NCBI GenBank assembly: GCA_023512835.1
Contig: CM042088.1
Location: 42,672,771-42,736,770 of the forward strand
DNA: 64,000 bases
Direction: 5' to 3'
DNA from: Taxillus chinensis
Taxonomy: Eukaryota; Streptophyta; Magnoliopsida; Santalales; Loranthaceae
Both the position numbers and the translations under genes were made by a program. The notes under the pieces are model-generated. The model worked only from the letters and a program-made list of their open reading frames with translations. It had not been told where the DNA came from and searched no databases. Of the stretch, positions 37,722 to 49,700 are shown one piece after another. How positions within the stretch are numbered: position 1 is the stretch's first letter; each line of letters opens with the position of its first letter.

Positions 37722-37950
37722 TTCCATCGATGCGATCTCTACTCGATCTCAATGATGACGATGATGATGACCCCGACCTCAATGATGATGATGGAAAACC
37801 TTTGCGATGACAACAACAATCTTGACCTCAACCTTGATGTCAATGACCTTGACAAATGACCTTGACAACAATGACAGAAGACCTTTGCGACGATGATGAC
37901 ATCAACCTTGGTGATGACCTCTTCCTCCATCGACGCGATCTCTGCTCTTG
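37722..37950. repeat. GATGAC/ACCTTGA low-complexity stretch bounded by direct repeats
   Basis: Rich in GATGATGAC and CAACCTTGA(T/C) units. The near-identical sequences CCATCGATGCGATCTCTACT (about 37723) and CCATCGACGCGATCTCTGCT (about 37927) border it. The stretch could be a second captured, acid-rich coding fragment or an expanded repeat; nothing decides. Confidence 0.5.
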
Positions 37951-38250
37951 TTTCTTACATTTTTCTTGCTACTGCTGTCAGGTGCTCACACTCAACGAAT
38001 ATTAAACTTAATCCGTAAGATATAGTTATATTAAATAATAAAATTATTTCAGCAAAATTTTTTCTATTAAACTGTCAATGACCCAGTATACAACTATACA
38101 TGGATGATATTAAATAATGTATATATTTCTTTTGCTTTTCATTTCATTAAAGCGAGCAATTTTTTTTTTTTTTGCACTTTGTGCTTGAAGTGATATTATA
38201 TCCTATGCACCTTAAGTATACTTAGCGGTTTTAACTACCTTGATTTGTTG

Positions 38251-39800
38251 GTTATATGAATTCCGACATGGTATGGGACATTAATATACAAAAATCTACA
38301 TCAGGTCATATGGCTATCTTATGGACATGAGAACAAACATATATGAGTTTAATACATATGTACACATATAATGGCCACATATATAGCTATCTAAATTGAT
38401 TAATCTTATGGCAATCTTGAGTTAAGGGCTTGCTCGAGCTAAGGCTAGTTTGAGGTAAGGATTGATCGGTGTAAGCACTGCTAGGTGTGTTCAAACTAAG
38501 AGGCTAGATTGATTTGATTGTTGTTATATGCACACGGATCAAAATTCAGCTCTTCTATTCTCCAATCTACAGCAGCAACAATCTATCAGCTCTTACAATT
38601 GTTTTTCTCTTTTTGCAGTGCTGCTTCTTCCCTAATCCTATCTCTCTATTCTCTCCCCGATCCAATCTACCACACTCCATGCGGTTGTTGCGCATCTACA
38701 AGATGTATAAGAGACATTAGGGTTTCAAGGAACACAATTAACCTTGAGAGAAAGTGGCGCCCAAGTTTCTTCAATGTTACTCCCTTGTAGCTCAATGTTA
38801 AGCAGCCCCCTATTTGGGAAAGTCTGAAAAAGTTTGCCCAACAGTAAGTGTTATTTATATCCTAGTACGAAAAAAAAAATCTCTATCTTGAGAATATTGT
38901 TGCTTGAAGTGAGAGGGAGTGTATGCATGCATGGCTTAGGCATAGTGTTGAATAAGTTTATTTATGTATTTCATTTTGTTTTGCTTTAAAATAGTAATAA
39001 TTAGTTGCGTATGCGTGAGAATCACAGGAAAGTAATTCGCCAATAATGATATATTAGTACTTAATTGATTATTAAATAATAAAAGATCATCTTATCATTA
39101 CATTTAAATCAATTCAACTTATGACAATTCAATTTGTATGAGTTGATTTTGTTAAATTGTTGATGGGCGTATAATTACTGTTTTTATATTGATTATAGAT
39201 TAGTAAAAATAAATTAATATCGAAAACAAAACATTGATTGAATTGCAGTCACGTGCCTATACTAACCGTCCCCATGAATCAAACACCCTGAACGATGATA
39301 AATATTCTAATACCGGAATTAGGGCATCTAAATGAAAGTCAGTCGACCGACCATAGTCGCGGACATGACTACAATGTGTTGATATATAAGGCAACAGCAA
39401 TAAGGCAACCAACTCCACCCACCCACCCCACCAACGCTTTCCTGAAATTGTTAGTCCCTCGAGGATGGATGACCAACTCTCCACGTACCCAATAAATTAA
39501 TTTAAAATTTTTCATATAACATAATAAATGTGGCAATTTTAATTTTTATTATAATTACAGGCATCATGTCTTTTACAAGTCATGACCCAACACAGCAAAT
39601 TAGCTAAGGGAAACTAATCTTGTGAATGACATACGTATCAAATCAAGCTTTTAGTTAAATCCACTAATACCTAATATCCTATGTTACAAGTGAATAAATA
39701 ACTTGTTTGAAAAAGTACCCACAGTTGTTTATCTAATATAAACTTCGAGTGAATGATTGATGACGAGGTTTGGTGATCTAATTCCCAGCAATAAGTCCTC
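38251..39800. other. Intergenic region and promoter of the phytocyanin gene
   Basis: AT-rich. A more complex segment at about 38560-38790 holds two overlapping short ORFs but no recognisable domain or splice-consistent model. GGTAAG-like and CTCGAG motifs occur near 38430. The last few hundred bases are presumed promoter of the phytocyanin gene. Confidence 0.4.
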
Positions 39801-39805
39801 AACCG

Positions 39806-39815
39806 TATATATAAA
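39806..39815 (+). promoter_or_regulatory. TATA box of the phytocyanin gene
   Basis: TATATATAAA lies 57 bases upstream of the ATG at 39872, giving a leader of roughly 30 bases if transcription starts about 30 bases downstream. Position and sequence fit a plant TATA box. Confidence 0.6.
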
Positions 39816-39871
39816 ACTGCTTCTCTTCTTCAGGCATAGTGTGTTCCATTCCATCTCTCTCATCATCAATT

Positions 39872-40828
39872 ATGGCAACGCTCCCTCTGGATAGACCCAA
39901 TGTTCTTCTCATCCTCAGCTTATCTGTCCTAGTTGGAATCTGTGATGCAACTACATTCAATGTTGGTGACTCCTCCGGATGGGACATAAGCTCCAACCTG
40001 GACTCCTGGCCAAACGGCAAGTCCTTTCTTGTCGGTGACATTCTCTGTAAGTTTTTTTTTTTGCTTTGTACCTGTATGCTGTATCTGTGGTTAACACATC
40101 TATATGCATACTATATGGTATCGTATACAACAACGATGCAACTAAAACCAGCGTGTTTTTAGATTAACTAGCCCTCCTCTTGTTCGGTGTATTTAGGGAG
40201 TAGGATTTACTTGCGGTCTTTATGAAACTTGTTTAGTAAAAAAAATGGCAGGGTAGAATATTGTTTCTAGATTAACGTACCAGCGTGTTTTTAGATTAAT
40301 AGTTAATTGTACTTTTTGCGTTTTGGTTCATGTACACCCGTATGTTTGACGTATTTTTCTTTTTTCTTTTGCTATATAAAAATGTATATATTTGAAGCGT
40401 TCCAATATTCATCTACCCATAGCGTCACCGAAGTAAAGAACAAAGCTAGCTACGACAGCTGCAACACGGCCAGCCCAGTCCAAACAAGCACGGGAGGGAA
40501 CACAACCATCCACTTGACAAAGCCTGGAACCAGATACTTTGTCTGTGGCAATTCATTGCACTGCCTCGCAGGTATGAAGATGAGCATCAACGTAGCGCCC
40601 GGCAACGGAACTACAGCCATGGGTTCCCCGGCTAGTGCACCAGAGTCGCCACCATCGCTGTCTCTGCCGCCGCCGCAGTCGGGAGCGGCAGGGAATTCTC
40701 CCCCGCAACATTCTTCGAAGAACAACAATTCACCTGCTTCGACAGGGTTTGTTCACTATGGTGGAAGGGGTCGGGTAATGGTTGCTTTCTCTGCCCTCGT
40801 GGTGGCTGTCTCTTTGTTGGTAGTGTGA
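39872..40828 (+). CDS. Uclacyanin-type phytocyanin, 201 aa
   Basis: Two exons, 39872-40046 and 40398-40828, in phase across a 351-bp intron (donor GTAAGT, acceptor TTGAAG). Residues 1 to about 27 form a signal peptide ending in VGICDA. The plastocyanin-like domain starts TTFNVGDSSGWD; the single intron at its VGD site is usual for the family. The four expected blue-copper ligands are all visible: His in STHSV, Cys in VCGNSLHC together with its His, and Met in AGMKM, which points to the uclacyanin rather than the ligand-poor early-nodulin-like group. A Pro/Ser-rich linker and a hydrophobic tail (VMVAFSALVVAVSLLVV) follow, as in GPI-anchored cell-surface phytocyanins. Extracellular electron transfer or copper binding is the family inference. 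The ATG chosen is the first after the TATA box. Confidence 0.9.
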
Positions 40829-43490
40829 AGTGTGAACTTGAGAACGAGAATGTGTGTGATGTTTTATAAGAAGAGGCTAGAAAACACATACGGTTCACCG
40901 GAATGTCACTTTTTTTGTGTGTGTTTATGAATAGAAGAGGCTATAATTAGTTATCCAGATAACTAATTATACGCAGATCGAGGGGAAATTTTATATGCGC
41001 TTCCATCGCCTCATCCATTGGACAAAATCAGGGTTCATCGCCGATTATTGATGCTTGCGCGCTATACCGGCTGATACCAAAAACGTCTGTCATAAATTTG
41101 ATTCTTGCATATATTAATGAAGTGGCTTTTTTTGTATCACATTTCCATTGATTAAAATTTTAAGGGTTACTAAGGGTTCTTTTCGTATAAAATTTTAATA
41201 TATAAATAGCTTTTGTTAATGTATTTTAAAAAGAATATTTTTTAAAAAAATTAAATTTTATAAAAATTTTAAAAATAATATTATTATTGGCCAAAGTAAT
41301 AAATTATAGAAAAATTAAAAAGTAAAAGGTAATAAAAAAATATTTGTGTCTGAATCATTTGATGCAGATTCCACAAAAATCATGTTGCACTTCATCCTTC
41401 AAGAGCCTATGAGCACCAAACAAAATAGCCAATTCCCCACTCCACTTTTAAGGGATGAAATGTTTTGCCCCTAATAACATGTTAATTGGTAGCATAAATG
41501 ATAGCAAAATATTTGTTATTACATTTTTTAAAATCATAAAAATATTTATCCAATATATGTGTAGCACTTCATCAAAAGAATTTAACACACATAAACAATA
41601 TGAATGGGAGTCTTCAAATTCACCACTCACGTAAAAAAGAAAATGAAAATTTAATCTCAAGTATGGTGTATGTAAGACTTTGCTATTGTATCACTTAAGG
41701 TATGGTTGGTTATTTTGTTTTCAAAATAACAATGGAGATCCCTAAAATAAAAAATATATTTTTATTATTTTTATTTTTTATACTCAAAAATAACAACAAA
41801 CAAAAATAAATAATAGAGTAACCAAACATACCCTTAGTAACTAATAAAAAATATATTTCGTGTTCGTTTAGCATGTCATTTGTCAATTAATTTGCACAAG
41901 TAGTATCTCCTTTTAAGTATGCATGTTGTAACCATAACACTCAATTAGTACATGTCCATTAACGAGTCAAACCCTTAAATAATTTGTTTACGAGCTCCGT
42001 TGGTCATGATAATATTTTACATATAAAATAAACCAAGTAATATTTTGGTTGTGGTTTGAAAATACAAAAATGATTTTTCACTATTTTTTAATATTATAAA
42101 ACTAAATACTTAAAACTTTTCTATATCTTTTCTATCTTTTACAAAAGTGAGAGCCACCTATTTAAAATGTTTGAATCGGTAAAGGGTGCACAACGACTTT
42201 GGCCCGTAAATGAGTAGAGCAGAGCGAGCTTATCCGAGTTCGAATCGTGCTTGTACAATAACTTAGCCGATCAAATTTGAACTCGTATAGTAACTAAGTT
42301 TAATTTAAATAGTAATGAATTGAACTTGTACAATGTCAAGATCGAGTCGACCGAGTGTATCGTTTATTTAAAGGCATATGCTAGATAAATTTATAAATGA
42401 TTTGAGTTGAGTCGAGCCAAACTTGAATAATAACGAACTAAACTTAGTTGAACAGATATCGAGTAAATTGTTGAATGTGTTAACTTATTTACAAGCCTCA
42501 ACTCGTGTCCCTTTTAAAGAGAGGCTCATCCTTTTTTCCTCTTTCCTTTTTACCTTTTTTATTTTTTATTTTGATTTTTAACTATTTATTTATATAAGTT
42601 GATATATATATATATATATAAAAGAAATTATAAATATATTTATAAGTTTTATTATTTTTATTTAATAATAAATAAATTTTATTTGATTATAATTGAATAC
42701 TTAGAAAAAACAAAAATGCTTTTCTTGAATTTTACTTAGTGCAGTAGTGTAGGATCCGAAAAAAAACATATTAAATTATGATAAAAGTGTGACACTAATA
42801 GAATTTTAATTTAAATAGCATATAGGAAAATCAAAGGCATTATTTTTTGAATACAGTATTGTAGCCTGAATTTGGAAAGTAGCTTATGTATTTTGATAGA
42901 TTGAGTGGTGCAAGGACCATTTTGACTCCTCTTTCTGGCATTATGAAGTGATTTCTATATTTATTTTGATTTTTTACACTAAAATTGATCTGTTTATTAT
43001 ATTTAAATTATAATTATATTTTGAAACAAATTATAGTCAATTTCCTTTTGACAAAGTGATGTGACACATTACCTTAACAGAATAATTTATTTTACATCAT
43101 TTAAATTATAAAATATAAATGTATAAATTTTTGAAAATCATATATATGTACATGTTAATTATATAATTAGTATACGTTATAATATAAATATTAAATAAAT
43201 GATAAGGAAATACATTAAAGTAAATTGAAAGAGGGTTATTGTTGGAAGGGGATTGTGGGACAAAAGAGACAAGGGGAACAAATTCCGTTTAAAGTAGTGC
43301 AAAAGAAAGATAAATTTTATTGATAATTTTGATTAATCATAAATTTACCTTATATTCAATTAATAACATTTTAATGTTTCTTCAAAAATTTAGAAATAGA
43401 AAACAAAGATTATTAATAAAATAAGAAAATGTGCATCCCATTGCGAAAGTTGTTTTTTTTTTCCTTTTAGTCTTTCGGCGTTTTGTCATT
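40829..43490. other. Intergenic region
   Basis: 3' flank of the phytocyanin gene, then AT-rich DNA without a supported gene. It holds a small MITE (41698-41833), a region of degenerate CGAGT/AACTCG motifs at about 42180-42510 that resembles worn transposon ends, and a short TA run near 42605. The ORF at 41448-41660 is composition noise. Confidence 0.45.
41698..41833. mobile_element. Harbinger-like MITE, 136 bp
   Basis: Ends AGGTATGGTTGGTTA and TAACCAAACATACCC are imperfect inverted repeats, and TTA flanks the segment on both sides (41695-41697 and 41834-41836). A TTA target duplication with GGTATGTTTGG-like ends is typical of PIF/Harbinger MITEs. The interior is AT-rich and non-coding. Confidence 0.7.
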
Positions 43491-43516
43491 TCTCTCTCTC
43501 TCTCTCTCTCTCTCTC
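43491..43516 (+). repeat. (CT)n microsatellite in the PWWP gene leader
   Basis: Thirteen TC/CT repeats upstream of the PWWP gene. CT tracts are frequent in plant 5' leaders and core promoters, so it probably lies close to the transcription start. Confidence 0.8.
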
Positions 43517-43620
43517 CTTCTAGGGTTTCGATCGGTTCTCTGTTCCCCCTCACTCGGACCTATCGGGGTTCTCCATCATTTGTACAGTGTTCGTTGTACC
43601 TTGTACAGACAGATTAAGAG

Positions 43621-43711
43621 GTATGTTCCATTTCCATGAACCTCGCACTTCTCATTCTCGAAACCCCCAACACTCGATTCCCAAGGTGTCGGGGCGTCTC
43701 CATCTATCCAG
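43621..43711 (+). other. Probable 91-bp leader intron of the PWWP gene
   Basis: AAGAG/GTATGT at 43621 and TATCCAG at 43705-43711 make a plausible small intron that ends immediately before ATG 43712. Inferred from splice consensus only. Confidence 0.4.
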
Positions 43712-46700
43712 ATGATATCTGTGATGAACAGCGCCGATTGTGAAATAGATAGGGGCTCCGATTTGATTCAACAGCGTCGCGCTAGCGTTAGGGTTTCGGA
43801 CGACAAAGTCGCCGCCGCCGGCGATGCTGCTGATGTAGATTTAGCTATGTCTGACGATGTCGTGTCTAGTGGGAGGGTTTTTGATTTAGATAGCCGTGTT
43901 GATTCGAAAGCTGAAGCTTTTGGTTCTGAAAAAGCCAAATCCGGGTTCGTTAGGGTTCGCGTGGAGATTGAGGGTAACAGAGAAGTAGATAGTGGAAGAA
44001 GAACGAGGTCAATGGTTTTGGAGGATGATAAGGCTGTCGTTGATGGTCCGAAGGAGGGGCCTCTCCGTGGCGGTGATGTTGGTTTCCAGCCTATGCTGTC
44101 CAGTTTCGATAATTATGTTGCTAACGAGAAGCGCAGAGTTTCAGGTATGAGAAGTTCGGATGTGTTGGTGGGATATGGGTTCAAAGTAGGGGATATGGTT
44201 TGGGGGAAGGTGAAATCTCACCCGTGGTGGCCAGGACATATTTTCAACGAGGCATTTGCATCTCCAGCGGTGCGGCGGGCAAGAAGAGATGGACATGTGC
44301 TGGTTGCTTTTTATGGTGATAGTAGTTATGGGTGGTTTGACCCGGCTGAGCTTGTACATTTTGATCCCCATTTCGCTGAGAAGTCACGTCAGACGAGTGC
44401 CAGAAACTTTGTGAGGGCCGTTGAAGAGGCTGTAGACGAGGCCAGTAGGAGGAGTGGTCTTGGCCTGACGTGCTGGTGTAGAAACCCATATAACTTTAGG
44501 CCCACGGATGTCCAGGGTTACTATGTTGTAGATGTGCCTGATTTTGAGCCTGCAGGGGTTTATTCGTCAAGTCAAATTGGGGAGGCAAGAGAGAGTTTTG
44601 AACCTAGTGGAGCTCTTTCTTTCATAAAGCAATTAGCAGCTGCTCCTAGAAATGATGAGCTAAATATTGACTGGATTAAGAAAAGGGCTGCAGCTATTGC
44701 TTACCGCAAGGCTTATTTTGAGGAGTTTGATGAAACTTATGCTCAGGCATTTGGGTTTCAACCAGTACGTCCTTCCCGTGAACCGGCAGGTCTATTGGAT
44801 TCAAATATTAGAGAGCCATCTCGAGGTATATTTACTGAGTATATAATTGTTTTTCCTGTGTGCCGCTAGTAGCTAGTAATCATTTGATATTTCTCATTTC
44901 TGCGCTGTTACCATACGTTCACATGGATCAAATTGTGTGAGATTTGTTTTCAATGTATCAGCTGTGTCCATTCACATCATGTGGTTTGTCACAGAAAAAA
45001 GAAGTTTTTATCTCTGAACAATTGGATGGAATTAGATACATTGCTTTTCATTGCTGCATGTTTGCTGACAATGGAATGAAATGATTTGGAAATCACATGA
45101 ACAATTTAATAATTCTGTTGCTTAGGATGATTAGAAATAGTTTGGCTATTAAAGTTTCTTTTTAAGAAGAGATCCGAATGCCAAATAAATTGTCTTATCA
45201 GCTTTATTTATCTTGCAATATTTGTTTTTTATGTGCTTATACATGTTCACCTCACAAAACAGTGGACAAGAACATAGTTATTAAAGGCGCAAGGTGCACC
45301 TAAGTCGCAAGGTGCAAAAAAAAAAGCGCATTCCTTAAGGAACTAAGGCGCGCCTTTGTATAAAAGAAATTATAAAATATACTAATGAAATAAACACATC
45401 AATTTAAACATAAATAAGTCAATACTCTCAATTATAGTAAACTACTCAACATGTGAAATTATTACAACCCAATTCAAAATGATAAATCTAAACATCCTCC
45501 TCATCAATGAAAACATCATCATCCTCCTCTTCCTGAACTTTCAGAATTCATGGATTACAAATATCTAATAGCTCAAAAATAATCAGTATTAGATATTGAG
45601 ATAAATCAGTAAAAATAAATAATAAAACACAAAGAAATTAGTAAAACAGACTTCTCTTCTCTATTCATGACAGATTGCTGCCTGAAAAAAAATTAAAAAC
45701 AAAACTCCCCAAAAATAATCGCCGGAAGAGTTGCGCTGATGCAGAAAAAAAAGACATGAAAAAATGAGAGCAGACACAAACAACAGAGAAGACGTGAATG
45801 AGAGAGAGAAGACGCGACAGCGAGAGAAAACGCAATTTACGAGACAACAGCAAGAGACACGACAACGCTAGGGTCGCAGTGGCAATTGCAGCAGTAGTCA
45901 GAGAAGAGAGAAGAAGAATAGAGAACGTTGCACCTGGTTCGCTGTTTGCATATTTGGATTCAATATTACAAATTCTGGTTATTTTTCTTTAACCATTTCG
46001 AAAACTAATCAGGTTCTGAAATGCTGATGATTCTGATGCAATTTCAGTTTCTTGTTGTCTTTAATAATTTTTTAGTCGGCATATGAGATTTTGGTCTAGA
46101 TTCAAAACCACCTTACTTTTGGTTCAATATTAACATCTGATTCGAAGATTAATTTATTTGTTTTTAGTCTCTGTATGATGCTGTTGTAAGTGCTATATCA
46201 ATGGATTAAATGGAGATGGGGGTATCCTACTTGCAATATATGCATCAGCTATCTTGAATGTTCTTGGTTTATATGTTGACTGTTACATTTTTTGGTTTTT
46301 CTGTTGCTTTATGAATTCTATGATAATTTAGGTTTTCTTCTGGCTGGGTGTTTATTTTTTCTCAGTTCTTAATGTCGACGTTGACCGATAATAAGTACAA
46401 CACTTTTTGGTGTATGATTTTTTTTTTCTAGATGTAAATATTGGTGTTAAACTGTATCTTTTTGCATGCATGTCAATATTACGTAATATGTATCTGTATA
46501 TGATGGCACAGGTTTTTAAAAGGAAGGATAATTTAAATAGTCTGAATTTAGTATTTCTGTTGGGTGTGGTTTTGGGGCTGGGGGTGGAGAGACAGATCAG
46601 AACTTTTCTTTTTATTGAAATATTGAATGTAATAACTATAATGATGAAAACAGAATTTCCTTAACCTTAAATTGGAGTAGATACTGTATTTGTTATTTGT

Positions 46701-49700
46701 ATGCTTCTGAAATTCTTGAAAATTGGTTTCCATTGTCTTGGAAAGCAAGTGCCTCTGTTTACCATCTATTTATACCTACTTTTATAAAAATATAAATGAT
46801 AGATAAAGCCAGGTTATTGTTTTAGAAGTTAGAACTAATTCAGACCATGTCATTTATTGTATTTAAGTGACTAAGTGATACAAGATGAAAAGGGAAGAGG
46901 TCTTAGATTTGTGTTCACATAGGACTGTGCAAAGTCAGACAGTTGCTCAGTATGATATGGGCAGGTTCCTTATACACCAAAAATCTCTGAAAATCTCTGA
47001 TTTCTGCGGTCAGATTTTGTCCTTTTGCTCTTACGCCATTAATATTGTATTTTCAATGTTTGTCACTAGGAAGTGTCAAGTGGGTTGTCATCAATGATAT
47101 ATTTGTGTGAAAGGGTTGACTTTCCTTCAACTGTGCCTGCACTCTATCTTAGTTGAACTGTGAAAACGGCTCAGTTCAAGGCTTACTCATTTATAACAGA
47201 AACGAAACAACACTTATGGTCTGATTTAGTTATGGTCTTACTAATTAAATTGACTGGGGTTGTTTGTGGGCCATCCGTTTGGGGTTTTAGATATGTGTAT
47301 GAGATCATATTGTTGCTGCCTCTCATCAGGCATTTTCTAGTTTGTTGTATGCTGAACTGAATTGCAAAAAAAGACATGATTTCCTTAAATTCATGAAAAT
47401 TAAGAAAAATCAAACATATGCTTCTAGTGGCTTTTACCACTGTGAATATATTATGAATCATTGTCTTAAGCTTTTGTAATGTAAAAACAAAGAATATATG
47501 GCCTTGTTTGGTGAAAATCAATTATATTTGAAAACATGACTATTTTAAACATGACTATGAATCATTTTCTATTTATGAATTTTTAACACTCATAAATAGT
47601 TTTAAATTTAGTCCATATTTTTTAATAATAATTCTATTTTCAAAAATAATATCATATATCAAATGTACGCTATGTTCCTCACTTTTGGTACTAGTAATCT
47701 AGTTTTGGATAAAAGAAAAAAGAAAGAACAAAAATATTGAGTAAACTAGCGAGTCTTAAGTAATAAGAGAACTATTACGAAAAAGAAAACTATTAGGCTA
47801 TGACAAATTCTAAAATATGGTACCCTAGAAGTAGGGAATTAATAGTTAATAGCTGGATCAAATTATACGGACAGACGAGTATGGGGAATTGGGGATATTG
47901 AACACACACACACATATATATATAGAGAGTGTGTGTGTCCTATTAATTTAATGGGGCAGGTGAAATAATTAGTTATCATAAGGCTAGCGTGATTGACAAA
48001 AAGCTTCCTATTAATTTTTACTTCATTTGGCTTTGTTCTGCATGCTTAGTTATATGAATAAAAAATAAACTAGCATGACGTGGCTATAGTTGCACATGAA
48101 AATCCACTTCGTGCTTGGCTAAAAAACATATTCCTATCTTTTTTTTTAAAAAACTTCATTTGGGTTTGTTCAGGATGCTTAGTTATATGAAGACTAAAAA
48201 TAAAGTAGTATAACATGACCATAGTTGCACATGAAAATCCAGTGCTTGGCTTAAGAAACATATAGATTCAGTTTGTATTGAAAAGGGCTCATCTTTTAAT
48301 TTATGTTTGTATTTAAAAGGGCTCATATTCCTATCTTTTCAATCAATGTACATTTATGTTTGTTCTGGACAACCATCTAACTGTGTATTCTCTGATATTA
48401 GAAATTATTTGCGGAAATGGATGCAAGGCTGTTTATTCATTAAACTGCACATCCTTGTGGCTTTTAGTTAGAGAGGAAGAATGGTTGACATTTATTTTTG
48501 TTTTGTACGACCTTTTTTTATTCATTTATCCTCCAAATGCGTTCAGCTATTTTCTTCTGATGTTACAATTTGCCGCGTAAAGTGATGCACAGCATTTATT
48601 CGTTAAATGGCTTTAGATCTGTCCACTTGGTAAGACTCTTATTGATTGAATATTTACTTTTTCAGCTCCTTTGAGTGGTCCGCTGGTCATAGCTGAAACC
48701 CTTGGTGACAGGAAGAGCTCAACCAAACCTGTTAAAGTCAAAAGCCAGAAAAAAGATAGATACCTTTTTAAGCGCAGAGATGAGCCAAACAATTCAAAAT
48801 CCCGCAAAAGCATCCAAGGACATGCCACTATATCTTCTCAGTTGGAGAGCCCTTCAACACTTGGTGTTGGGGATGACTATGTGTTCCAAAAGAGGGCAAC
48901 AGATGTCTCTATGAATCCTCTTGACAAGGGGAATTATGTTGTGCAGGAGGTAAATGAGAGAAAGGGGCCTGATTTGACTGAAGTTTCTACAAGTGCTGTT
49001 GGAACTGAGTTTTCTGCTGAAAAACTGTTCCCCAGTTCAACAGACAGCTCAGTAGTCAATTCCCAGCAGCAGGATGACTCAACAGATGAGAGCCCAAAAA
49101 CATTTAAACCAAGTGAAGGGTTTCAGCAGTCCAATCAGAGCATTTTGTTGACAGTGGATGGATGCAGTGGACCAATAAACGTTCAAGATGGTCCTAGTAG
49201 TGCACAACCACTGCCTACTAGCGTAAAGCTCTCACCTGAGAGTTTCAAAACTATAGATGGCGAGGTGAAGAAGGAAAATGTTCTGAAGCGTTCTGCTGCT
49301 GACTTGGCAACCAGTAAATTTATTCCTGGAGAGAAAAAAAAGAAGAGGAAAAAAGAATTTGACACTGAGGGTTCTCTTCCTCTAAAGAAACATTCAGCTG
49401 CTGGAAAAGGTGTTGCAACGCCTGGGAAAGTACCCAAGAAAACAAAATCCATTGAGACTGGTCTTGCCTCCGGAGAGGATAACCTGCAAAAAGATCTGCA
49501 GGATGGTCTCTTGCTGTCCAATTCATCTGGGATGGTAACACAAATCACCACAGAAAATGCAGAGCCTGATCTGTCTCATCTGCTGAGCGATTTGCAGTCT
49601 CTTGCACTCGACCCTTTCCATGGTTTGGAAAGAAAGTGCCCTGGTATGATAAGGCAAATGTTTTCACGCTTCCGCTCTCTTGTTTTCCAGAAAAGTTTGG

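Larger units (their letters stand above)
37041..38242. mobile_element. Gene-capturing hAT-like element (Pack-hAT type), 1,202 bp
   Basis: Terminal inverted repeats of about 19 bp: CAATGTAGTCAAAAGTGCT at the left and the reverse complement of CAAGGTAGTTAAAACCGCT at the right, 15 of 19 matching, with the hAT-style CA.NG start. Flanks are GTTTGTTG (37033-37040) and ATTTGTTG (38243-38250), an 8-bp target duplication with one mismatch. Subterminal GCGC/CTTAAG-rich segments occur at both ends. Inside lies an inverted copy of the 5' part of an SRC2 gene (37232-37676) and a GATGAC-rich stretch (37727-37945). No transposase is present, so the element would depend on an autonomous hAT elsewhere. Confidence 0.82.

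Noticed and set aside
39839..39871. Upstream extension of the phytocyanin reading frame
   Set aside because: It has no ATG before 39872, and the signal peptide fits the start at MATLPLD.
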